Part shown: positions 1 to 5,212 of the stretch, piece by piece
Layout: each line of letters begins with the position of its first letter
Numbering within the stretch: the stretch's first letter is position 1
Assembly (NCBI GenBank): GCA_902796535.1
Contig: CADBPL010000004.1
Coordinates: forward strand, 1-5,212
Origin: Oscillospiraceae bacterium
GTDB lineage: Bacteria; Bacillota; Clostridia; Oscillospirales; Acutalibacteraceae
Reading direction: 5' to 3'
Length of the DNA: 5,212 nucleotides
Position numbers and translations under genes: made by a program
The notes under the pieces: generated by a model
The model's input: only the letters and a program-made list of their open reading frames with translations
What the model was told of the DNA's origin: nothing
Database searches by the model: none

Positions 1-270
1 CACCTGCTCGGGCTCATCTCCTACCTCACCGCCGGCAAGCCCGAGGTGCGCGCATGGACAATCAAGCGCGGCACCAAAGCGCCGCAGGCCGCGGGCAAGA
101 TCCACACCGATTTCGAGCGCGGCTTCATCCGCGCCGAGGTGGTCAGCTTTGACGACCTGATGAATTGCGGCAGCATGGCCGCCGCCAAAGAAAAAGGCCT
201 TGTGCGAAGCGAAGGCAAAGAATACGTCATGCAGGACGGCGACGTCGTTCTGTTCCGCTTTAACGTCTGA
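1..270 (+). CDS. ychF: YchF/EngD-type ribosome-binding ATPase, C-terminal part (5' end outside window)
   Basis: The first 89 codons in frame 1 run open to a TGA at 268-270 and are the last quarter of YchF, a protein usually of about 360 residues. YchF is an Obg-family P-loop protein that prefers ATP over GTP and associates with ribosomes; it is linked to translation and oxidative-stress responses. What is visible is the C-terminal TGS-like region with family signatures: VRAWTIKRGTKAPQAA, IHTDFERGFIRAEV, and the ending VMQDGDVVLFRFNV, which closely matches the E. coli C-terminus from memory. The nucleotide-binding domain and the real start codon lie upstream of the window. The GTG at 46 is an internal valine codon, not a start. 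The kinase gene follows after 23 nt, so co-transcription is likely. In proteobacteria ychF is commonly adjacent to pth; here one gene separates them. Confidence 0.95.
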   Translation, partial: HLLGLISYLTAGKPEVRAWTIKRGTKAPQAAGKIHTDFERGFIRAEVVSFDDLMNCGSMAAAKEKGLVRSEGKEYVMQDGDVVLFRFNV

Positions 271-282
271 TCCGTTGCTCAA

Positions 283-289
283 AGGTGAT
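283..289 (+). promoter_or_regulatory. Ribosome binding site deciding the start of the kinase gene
   Basis: AGGTGAT is complementary to the 3' end of 16S rRNA (the GGTGAT side of the anti-Shine-Dalgarno). Its GG lies 8 nt before the ATG at 294. A GTG at 285 in the same frame falls inside this site and would have no ribosome binding site of its own, so 294 is the better start. Confidence 0.75.
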
Positions 290-293
290 AAAA

Positions 294-821
294 ATGGAAG
301 CATCAGAACTTAGAAACTGCAAAAGAATACTGGTCGTCGGCAACGACGGCAGCGGCAAAACCTGGTTTGCCCGCAAGCTCAGCGAAAAGCTGGATCTGCC
401 GCTCGTGCATCTGGACAAAGAATTTTTCCGCAAAAACTGGAAGGTCACGCCGCGTGAGGAATGGCTGGAAAAGCACCGTCAGCTGATCGCACAGGAAAAA
501 TGGATCATTGACGGCTATTATCCCACCACGCTCAAGGAGCGCTTTTTGTGCGCCGATGCGGTCGTATATCTCGACGTGCCGAATCTGGTTTGCTACCGCC
601 ACCTGCTCAAGCGCAACAGACAGTATAAAACTGAAAACCGCCCCGATTTGCCCGAAGACTGCCCGGAATACCTGCGTTCAGAACAGTTCCGCGCCATCCG
701 GATGTTCAACAAAACGGAGCGCAACCGCGTTTACAGCTACATGAAGCGCTTCCCCAGGCCGTTTATGCTTGTGCTGCATAGCGACTATGAAGCCAAGACC
801 TTTCTAAAAGAACTCGACTGA
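294..821 (+). CDS. FlaR-like P-loop kinase ('topology modulation protein' family, adenylate-kinase-related)
   Basis: The 175-residue protein is a small cytoplasmic P-loop kinase. The Walker A motif is GNDGSGKT at residues 16-23. A PLVHLDKEF segment at 36-44 and WIIDGYY at 70-76 correspond to the family's 'hLD' and 'WIxDGNY' motifs, with Y in place of the usual N. A Walker-B-like strand VVYLDVP lies at 90-96. The arginine/lysine-rich lid begins around 102-112 and is followed by RPDLPEDCPE at 116-125, which matches the 'RPDm-egCPE' block typical of proteins annotated as DNA topology modulation protein FlaR. That name is historical: the fold predicts phosphoryl transfer from ATP to a small acceptor, and the acceptor is not known. 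The ATG at 294 is preferred over the GTG at 285 because of the Shine-Dalgarno at 283-289. The gene sits 23 nt after ychF and 16 nt before pth, so it is probably in their operon. Its codons look somewhat more A/T-rich than those of pth and mfd. The family call is fairly secure; the substrate is open. Confidence 0.8.
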   Translation: MEASELRNCKRILVVGNDGSGKTWFARKLSEKLDLPLVHLDKEFFRKNWKVTPREEWLEKHRQLIAQEKWIIDGYYPTTLKERFLCADAVVYLDVPNLVCYRHLLKRNRQYKTENRPDLPEDCPEYLRSEQFRAIRMFNKTERNRVYSYMKRFPRPFMLVLHSDYEAKTFLKELD

Positions 822-825
822 CAAA

Positions 826-830
826 AAGGA
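826..830 (+). promoter_or_regulatory. Ribosome binding site of pth
   Basis: AAGGA lies 7 nt before the ATG at 838, inside the run ACAAAAAGGA directly after the kinase stop. The mfd site at 1446-1450 has almost the same sequence and the same spacing. Confidence 0.8.
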
Positions 831-837
831 ACACGCG

Positions 838-1440
838 ATGTTATTTTCAAAAAGCAGACAGCCCGCCGGTGCGCCGGAATACCTGATCGTAGGGTTAGGC
901 AACCCCGGGCGGCAATATGAGGTCACGCGCCACAACGCCGGGTTTTTGTGCCTGGATCTGCTCGCCGACCGGCTGGGCGTGAAGATCAACAAGATCAAAT
1001 TCAAATCCGTCATCTGCGACACCACCCTCAACGGGCGCCGCTGCATTCTGATGAAGCCGCAGACCTTTATGAACCTGAGCGGCGAAGCCGTGGAGGAATG
1101 CTGCAGCTTTTATAAGATCCCGCCCGAAAAGGTCATCGTGATTTTTGACGACGTTTCGCTGCCCTGCGGCGGGCTGCGCATTCGCCGCAAGGGCTCCGAC
1201 GGCGGCCACAACGGCATCAAAAGCATCATCCTGCTGCTCAACAGCGACCGCTTCCCCCGCATCAAGCTGGGCATCGGCGCCAAGCCGAACCCCGATTATG
1301 ATCTGGCCGATTACGTGCTGTCGCGCTTCACCAAAGAAGACACAGAGCCCATGAAGCAGGCCATGGCCAGAGCCTGCGACGCGCTGGAGCTGATGGTGGA
1401 CGGTCAGATCGACGAAGCCATGAGCCGCTACAGCCACTGA
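838..1440 (+). CDS. pth: Peptidyl-tRNA hydrolase (bacterial Pth/Pth1)
   Basis: Pth cleaves the ester bond between peptide and tRNA in peptidyl-tRNAs released prematurely from ribosomes, recycling the tRNA; the enzyme is cytosolic and normally essential. The 200-residue product is full length and carries all the expected active-site motifs: GLGNPG at 19-24 (Asn22), TRHNAG at 30-35 (catalytic His32), TFMNLSG at 76-82 (Asn79), FDDVSLP at 103-109 (Asp104, which positions the catalytic His), and GGHNGIKS at 122-129 (His124 and Asn125). These match E. coli residues N10, H20, N68, D93 and N114 in mature numbering. A polar N-terminal extension of about eleven residues precedes the first strand compared with the E. 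coli enzyme, which is not unusual in clostridial relatives. The start at 838 is supported by AAGGA 7 nt upstream. The gene is followed after 17 nt by mfd, the pth-mfd neighbourhood common in Firmicutes; the small fin gene found between them in Bacillus subtilis is missing. Confidence 0.97.
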   Translation: MLFSKSRQPAGAPEYLIVGLGNPGRQYEVTRHNAGFLCLDLLADRLGVKINKIKFKSVICDTTLNGRRCILMKPQTFMNLSGEAVEECCSFYKIPPEKVIVIFDDVSLPCGGLRIRRKGSDGGHNGIKSIILLLNSDRFPRIKLGIGAKPNPDYDLADYVLSRFTKEDTEPMKQAMARACDALELMVDGQIDEAMSRYSH

Positions 1441-1445
1441 CCAAA

Positions 1446-1450
1446 AAGGA
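1446..1450 (+). promoter_or_regulatory. Ribosome binding site of mfd
   Basis: AAGGA lies 7 nt before the ATG at 1458. The whole pth-mfd gap is only 17 nt and leaves no room for a promoter, which supports translation of mfd from a shared transcript. Confidence 0.8.
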
Positions 1451-1457
1451 AAAAGCC

Positions 1458-4400
1458 ATGTCCTGTTACAGCAAATCAATTGAACAGCTTTACGAGTACC
1501 GTGAGCTTTCCAGGGCAGTTGACCAAAAACGCCTGCCGATGGGGGTTCTCGGGCTTTCCCATATCCATAAAGCCCATTTTATCCACTCGCTTTGCGAAGA
1601 CAAGAAGAAAAAGGCGCTGGTCATCGTGCCGGATGAAGCCTCCGCCACCCGCCTGCAGGGCGATCTGAACGCCATGGGCAGCCGCGCCGAGGTGCTGCCG
1701 GCAGCCGACCTGAGCTTTCGCCCCACGCAGGCGCATTCCCGTGAATACGAACAGCAGCGGCTGGGCGTGCTTTCCGCCATGCTCGACGGCGAACCGGACG
1801 CCGTGATCCTCAGCGCGGAGGCTGCGCTGCAATTCACCATGCCGCCGAAGGTGCTGCGCCGCAACACCATGGTCATCGGGCCGGACAGTGAGATCGTCAC
1901 CGACATGATCGCCGAAGATCTGATCGCCGCCGGTTACGTGCGCAGCGACCTCGTCGAGGGCAAGGGGCAGTTTTCGGTGCGCGGCGGTCTGATCGACGTG
2001 TTTCCGCCCTCCGCCCCCTACCCCGTGCGCATTGAACTGTGGGGCGAAACGGTGGATAACATTGCCTACTTTGACCCCGAAACGCAGCGCCGGACGGAGC
2101 AGATCGGTGAAATCCGCATCACACCCGCCACGAGCGTGCTGTTTGAAAGCGCCGAATCGCTCATCGGCCTGATCCAAAAACAAATCGATTCCGTCAAGGG
2201 CAAAAACGCAGCCCGCGTCAAAGCCCAGCTGGAAGAAGACATTGACAAGCTGAAAAGCGGCGTGCGCATCGAATCGCTCGACCGCTACATTCCCCTGCTC
2301 TACGGCACGGAGCCGACCGTTTTCGACTATGCGCAGGATTATATGCTCATCGTCTGCGAGACCTCCGCCGTGAAGCTGCACGCGCAGGCGGCGGAAAAGC
2401 TGATGCAGGAGGATATCAAAGCCATGTTCGCCGAGGGCGTGCTCTCCAAGGGCATGGACGCCTTTTCCATCTCGTTCGACCGGCTGGTGAGCCTTTACGA
2501 AAAAAAGAAAGCGCTCTATTTTGACAATCTGGCGCGGGGCAGCTTCGACACCCCCGTCAAAAATTTAGTGACCGTTTCCGCCCGTCAGCTCCCGCCGTGG
2601 ACGGGGCGGCTGGACGATCTGCTTGACGACGTCCGCCCCGCGCTGGCCAGGGGCGCAAAGGTGGCCGTGTTCGCCGGAACAGAAAAGGCGGCCATGGCGC
2701 TGCGCGACGAACTGGCGGCGGAAGACGTGAACAGTCTGTTCATGCCCGTGCCGCCGGCGGCGTTTCCGGCGGGGTGCGTGTGCGTGCTGCCGGGCAGTTT
2801 TTCGTTCGGGTTTGAATACCCGTCCGAAAAAATGCTGGCCATCACCTACGGCTCGCGGCAGGCGAATCTGTCGCAGCACAGGCGCAAGCCGAAAAAGAAC
2901 AAGGCGCACGCGTTCAACAGCCTTGACGAGCTGCACCGCGGCGACTACATCGTACACGCCGTGCACGGCATCGGCCTGTTCGACGGGATCGTGAGCATGG
3001 ACGTTTCCGGCACGACCAAAGACTACATCAAGATCCGCTACGCCAAGGACGGCGTGCTCTACGTGCCGGTCACGCAGCTGGACTTAGTGAGCAAATACAT
3101 CGGCCCCGGCAGCGAAAGCAAAACCGTGACGCTCAACCGGCTGGGCAGCGCCGACTGGCAGAAAACGCGCAGCCGCGTGAAGGCCGCCGTGAAGGATATG
3201 GCCGCCGAGCTGATTGCGCTTTACAAGAAAAGGCTGGAAATTCCGGGCTTTGCTTTTTCGCCCGACATCGATATGCAGAGCGATTTTGAACGAAGGTTTG
3301 AATATGACGAAACCGACGATCAGCTTCGCTGCGTAAGTGAGATCAAGCATGACATGGAGCAGCCGCACCCGATGGATCGGCTTTTGTGCGGCGACGTCGG
3401 CTTTGGCAAAACCGAGGTGGCGCTGCGCGCCGCGTTCAAATGCGTGGCCGACGGCAAGCAGTGCGCCTTCCTCGTGCCGACCACGCTGCTGGCCATGCAG
3501 CATTATCAGACCATCAAAAAACGCTTTGATACCTTCCCCATCACCTGCGATATGATCTCCCGTTTCCGCACCCCGAAGGAACAGGAGAAAATCTTAAAGG
3601 GGCTGCGGCGCGGTTCGATCGATATTATCGTCGGCACGCACCGCCTAATCTCCAAAGATATTCAGTTCCGCGATCTGGGGCTTGTGATCGTGGATGAAGA
3701 ACAGCGCTTCGGCGTGGCGCAAAAGGAAAAGCTGAAAGAGCTCTATCCGAACGTGGACGTGCTCACGCTTTCGGCCACTCCCATTCCGCGCACGCTGAAC
3801 ATGGCCATGACCGGCATCCGCGATATGTCCACGCTCGAAGAAGCGCCCGTTGACCGCCACCCCGTGCAAACCTACGTGATCGAATATGATCTTGACATCG
3901 TCACGCAGGCCATTGAGCGCGAGATCCGCCGCGGCGGTCAGGTTTACTATCTCCACAACCGTGTGGAGGACATTGAGCGCGTCGCGGGCAAGCTGCGCAC
4001 CGCCATGCCAAACGTTCGCTTCGCCGTGGCTCACGGCAAAATGACCGAGGATGAGCTCAGCGGCGTATGGCAGTCGCTGCTTGAGGGCGAGGTGGACGTG
4101 CTGGTGTGCACCACCATCATCGAAACGGGCGTGGACGTGCCGAACGTGAACACGCTCATCATTGACAACGCCGACCGCATGGGCCTGGCGCAGCTTTATC
4201 AGATTCGCGGCCGTGTCGGGCGCAGCGCCCGCCGCGCGAGCGCTTATTTCACCTTCACCCGCGGCAAGGAGCTCAGCGAGGTGGCCGCCCACCGGCTGGA
4301 GGCGATCCGCGAATTCACGGAGTTCGGTTCCGGGTTCCGCATTGCCATGCGCGATCTGGAGCTGCGCGGCGCAGGCAACGTGCTCGGCGCCGAGCAGCAC

Positions 4401-4925
4401 GGCCACATGGAGGCCGTCGGCTACGAAATGTATGTGGAAATGCTCAGCGAAGCCGTAAGCGAAGAAAAGGGCGAAGAGCCGCCCAGAAGTGAAAAGAAAT
4501 GCCTGATCGACCTGCGCATTGACGCGCATATTCCCGAAAGCTATATCGCTTCCGTGCCGCAAAAGCTGGCCATGTACCGCCGCATTGCCGACATCCGCAA
4601 CGAAGAGGACGCGCAGGATGTGCTCGACGAACTGATCGACCGCTTCGGCGATCCGCCGGACTGCGTGCAGGGGCTCATCAGCGTGTCGCTCCTGCGCAAT
4701 TCCGCCGCCGACCTTGGCATTTACGAGATCGGCCAGAAGGGCAGCAGCATGATCCTTTATTTTGATAAAATCGACATCAGCCGCGTGGGCGCGCTCGCCG
4801 CCGCCATGGGCAGCCGCGTTTCCATCAACGCCGCCGCGCAGCCCTATATCGCGCTCAAAACCACCCTGACCGATTCGCCCGTCGCCCTGCTGCGGCAGGC
4901 CATTGACGTGATGGCGAAGGCGTAA
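1458..4925 (+). CDS. mfd: Transcription-repair coupling factor Mfd
   Basis: Mfd is a DNA translocase that binds stalled RNA polymerase, pushes it off the template using ATP, and recruits UvrA to start nucleotide excision repair. The 1155-residue product matches the usual family length (E. coli 1148). Domains in order: a UvrB-like N-terminal module at about 10-350, with EGKGQFSVRGGLIDVFPP at 167-184; a poorly conserved linker domain at about 370-470; the CarD-like RNA-polymerase-interacting domain at about 487-560 (HRGDYIVHAVHGIG, LYVPVTQLDLV); and the RecG-like helicase motor at about 600-1000. Motor motifs are Walker A GDVGFGKT 645-652, DEEQRFG 746-752, SATPIPRT 772-779, TTIIETGVDVPN 885-896, QIRGRVGR 915-922 and the translocation motif RGAGNVLG..QHG 970-982. 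The C-terminal autoinhibitory domain is at about 1015-1155. By eye, R175 and R191 align with the E. coli UvrA-contact residues R165 and R181, and W195 stands at F185. All motor motifs are intact, so the protein should be functional. The TAA stop overlaps the first base pairs of the downstream palindrome. Confidence 0.98.
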   Translation: MSCYSKSIEQLYEYRELSRAVDQKRLPMGVLGLSHIHKAHFIHSLCEDKKKKALVIVPDEASATRLQGDLNAMGSRAEVLPAADLSFRPTQAHSREYEQQRLGVLSAMLDGEPDAVILSAEAALQFTMPPKVLRRNTMVIGPDSEIVTDMIAEDLIAAGYVRSDLVEGKGQFSVRGGLIDVFPPSAPYPVRIELWGETVDNIAYFDPETQRRTEQIGEIRITPATSVLFESAESLIGLIQKQIDSVKGKNAARVKAQLEEDIDKLKSGVRIESLDRYIPLLYGTEPTVFDYAQDYMLIVCETSAVKLHAQAAEKLMQEDIKAMFAEGVLSKGMDAFSISFDRLVSLYEKKKALYFDNLARGSFDTPVKNLVTVSARQLPPWTGRLDDLLDDVRPALARGAKVAVFAGTEKAAMALRDELAAEDVNSLFMPVPPAAFPAGCVCVLPGSFSFGFEYPSEKMLAITYGSRQANLSQHRRKPKKNKAHAFNSLDELHRGDYIVHAVHGIGLFDGIVSMDVSGTTKDYIKIRYAKDGVLYVPVTQLDLVSKYIGPGSESKTVTLNRLGSADWQKTRSRVKAAVKDMAAELIALYKKRLEIPGFAFSPDIDMQSDFERRFEYDETDDQLRCVSEIKHDMEQPHPMDRLLCGDVGFGKTEVALRAAFKCVADGKQCAFLVPTTLLAMQHYQTIKKRFDTFPITCDMISRFRTPKEQEKILKGLRRGSIDIIVGTHRLISKDIQFRDLGLVIVDEEQRFGVAQKEKLKELYPNVDVLTLSATPIPRTLNMAMTGIRDMSTLEEAPVDRHPVQTYVIEYDLDIVTQAIEREIRRGGQVYYLHNRVEDIERVAGKLRTAMPNVRFAVAHGKMTEDELSGVWQSLLEGEVDVLVCTTIIETGVDVPNVNTLIIDNADRMGLAQLYQIRGRVGRSARRASAYFTFTRGKELSEVAAHRLEAIREFTEFGSGFRIAMRDLELRGAGNVLGAEQHGHMEAVGYEMYVEMLSEAVSEEKGEEPPRSEKKCLIDLRIDAHIPESYIASVPQKLAMYRRIADIRNEEDAQDVLDELIDRFGDPPDCVQGLISVSLLRNSAADLGIYEIGQKGSSMILYFDKIDISRVGALAAAMGSRVSINAAAQPYIALKTTLTDSPVALLRQAIDVMAKA

Positions 4926-4956
4926 ATCGGAATTTGTCTGCGACAAATTCCGATTT
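4924..4956. repeat. Perfect 15-bp palindrome with 3-nt loop at the mfd stop
   Basis: AAATCGGAATTTGTC (4924-4938) is separated by TGC from its exact reverse complement GACAAATTCCGATTT (4942-4956). The left arm begins with the last two bases of the mfd TAA stop. In RNA this would be a long, fairly A/U-rich hairpin directly behind the stop codon. It could block 3' exonucleases or act as a weak terminator, but no clean U-run follows: after GATTT the sequence continues GAGCGG. Confidence 0.85.
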
Positions 4957-4960
4957 GAGC

Positions 4961-5017
4961 GGATAGCGGATAGCAAATCGCTGCCGGGAAACGAGCTATC
5001 GGCTATCAGCTATCAGC
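4961..5017. repeat. Opposed 7-bp tandem repeats (2x GGATAGC, 3x GCTATCR)
   Basis: GGATAGC occurs twice in tandem at 4961-4974. Its inverse core GCTATC occurs three times with the same 7-nt period at 4995, 5002 and 5009, ending in AGC at 5015-5017. The two sets can pair as an imperfect stem of two GATAGC/GCTATC blocks with one mismatch, around a 20-nt spacer at 4975-4994. The three right-hand copies allow several alternative registers, which is typical of slippage-prone short repeats. Confidence 0.8.
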
Positions 5018-5018
5018 T

Positions 5019-5034
5019 TCGGGCGTCAGCCCGA
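5019..5034. repeat. Small GC-rich hairpin
   Basis: TCGGGC (5019-5024) and GCCCGA (5029-5034) form a 6-bp stem with loop GTCA. The last stem bases overlap the start of the right terminal repeat (5033). There is no T-run after it, so it is better read as part of the repeat element than as an intrinsic terminator. Confidence 0.65.
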
Positions 5035-5046
5035 CAAATTACGATT

Positions 5047-5051
5047 AGGAG
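5047..5051 (+). promoter_or_regulatory. Ribosome binding site of the downstream gene
   Basis: AGGAG is followed by 9 nt and the ATG at 5061. It begins exactly where the right terminal repeat of the intergenic element ends, so the element reaches right up to the translation signal of the next gene. Confidence 0.7.
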
Positions 5052-5060
5052 ACCAACATC

Positions 5061-5212
5061 ATGATCACCGACAGCTTTGATCACCTTTCGCCCGCGATCC
5101 TCAATCCAAAGAAAAAGGGGAACGCGCCGAAGGCCGACGCGTGCATTCTCACCTTTTCTTATCTGATCGAAAAAACCGCAATAGAAAATTACGGTGCGAA
5201 AGAGATCGCTGC
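5061..5212 (+). CDS. Putative nucleoside-phosphorylase-type protein, N-terminal part (3' end outside window)
   Basis: Fifty complete codons are visible, starting MITDSFDHLSPAILNPKK and including APKADACILTFSYLIEKTAI. The ATG at 5061 is well placed behind AGGAG, and an in-frame TAG at 5046-5048 excludes a longer start, so translation from here is convincing. The opening resembles, from memory, the N-terminus of clostridial proteins annotated as nucleoside phosphorylase or nucleosidase family, in which an 'S-F-D..S..IINP' start is followed by a '(C)I(L/V)TFS' strand. The catalytic and nucleoside-binding parts lie beyond the window, so the function is tentative. There is no signal peptide, and a cytosolic protein is likely. 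It is separated from mfd by the repeat element, so whether it shares the operon is unclear. Confidence 0.6.
   Translation, partial: MITDSFDHLSPAILNPKKKGNAPKADACILTFSYLIEKTAIENYGAKEIA

Larger units (their letters stand above)
4924..5047. repeat. Compact intergenic repeat element with inverted ends (REP/MITE-like)
   Basis: Nearly the whole gap between mfd and the next gene is repeat structure. The left end AATCGGAATTTGTC (4925-4938) and the right end GACAAATTACGATT (5033-5046) are inverted copies matching at 13 of 14 positions. The left end is also followed at once by its perfect inverse (4942-4956). Inside are two GGATAGC heptads, three GCTATC(G/A) heptads in the opposite orientation, and a GC-rich hairpin. 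There is no plausible reading frame of its own. No clear target-site duplication is visible at the edges. The layout suggests a non-autonomous dispersed repeat; the family is not recognised, and copy number cannot be judged from one window. A folded RNA or a processing or termination site in the mfd 3' UTR is an alternative role. Confidence 0.65.

Noticed and set aside
285..293. GTG at 285 as start of the kinase gene
   Set aside because: It overlaps the AGGTGAT ribosome binding site that is correctly spaced for the ATG at 294.
895..1479. Open frame of 194 codons on the minus strand
   Set aside because: It is antisense to pth, which has every catalytic motif. The composition is again a mirror of codon bias, so it is a shadow frame.
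1476..2381. Open frame of 301 codons on the minus strand
   Set aside because: It is antisense to the N-terminal module of mfd. There is no domain and no sensible start context, so it is a shadow frame.
4924..4960. Intrinsic terminator after mfd
   Set aside because: The stem is perfect, but it is A/U-rich at its outer end and followed by GATTTGAGCGG, without a continuous T-run. A weak or bidirectional role cannot be excluded, but the repeat interpretation fits better.
3645..4976. Long open frame of 443 codons on the minus strand
   Set aside because: It lies wholly antisense to conserved mfd coding sequence, begins with a TTG inside the repeat element, and its composition (rich in His, Ala, Val) is what GC-biased third positions produce on the opposite strand. 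It has no recognisable domain.
4961..5017. CRISPR array
   Set aside because: The repeat units are 7 bp with no unique spacers between tandem copies, and no cas genes are nearby.
4955..5046. Promoter for the downstream gene (TTGAGC at 4955; TACGAT at 5040)
   Set aside because: Neither box has a partner at 16-18 nt spacing, and both lie within repeat arms whose sequence is explained otherwise.
4920..5050. Classical transposon remnant with target-site duplication
   Set aside because: Bases flanking the terminal repeats do not form a matching TA or longer duplication, and no transposase fragment is present, so only a general REP/MITE-like description is given.

Overview
The window is a stretch of ordinary bacterial chromosome in which every gene lies on the + strand. 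It holds the 3' end of ychF, a small FlaR-like P-loop kinase, a complete pth, a complete mfd, a 135-base intergenic gap filled by a compact repeat element, and the 5' end of a gene that looks like a nucleoside-phosphorylase-type protein. The DNA is GC-rich with a strong G/C preference at third codon positions. The AAGGA/AGGAG ribosome binding sites and the adjacent pth and mfd genes fit a GC-rich member of the Firmicutes (Clostridia, perhaps an Oscillospiraceae-like gut lineage). That placement is an inference from synteny and protein flavour, not a demonstrated assignment.

Layout: 1-270 is the C-terminal TGS region of YchF. After 23 nt comes the kinase (294-821), after 16 nt pth (838-1440), and after 17 nt mfd (1458-4925). 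The spacing is tight, each gene has its own Shine-Dalgarno sequence, and no promoter or terminator is visible between them, so these four genes probably form one transcription unit. The theme is translation and genome maintenance: YchF is a ribosome-associated ATPase, Pth recycles peptidyl-tRNA dropped by ribosomes, and Mfd removes stalled RNA polymerase and recruits UvrA for transcription-coupled repair. The kinase has no proven role and may simply be a passenger.

From 4924 to 5047 lies the only unusual structure. It is a roughly 124-bp element whose left end is a perfect 15-bp palindrome arm that begins inside the mfd stop codon. Its right end is a near-copy of the same sequence. Between them are two sets of 7-bp tandem repeats in opposite orientation and a small GC-rich hairpin. 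It looks like a non-coding dispersed repeat (REP- or MITE-like). The next gene starts at 5061, immediately after it, and runs off the window.

No new multi-gene system is visible. The repeat element is the item most worth following up.
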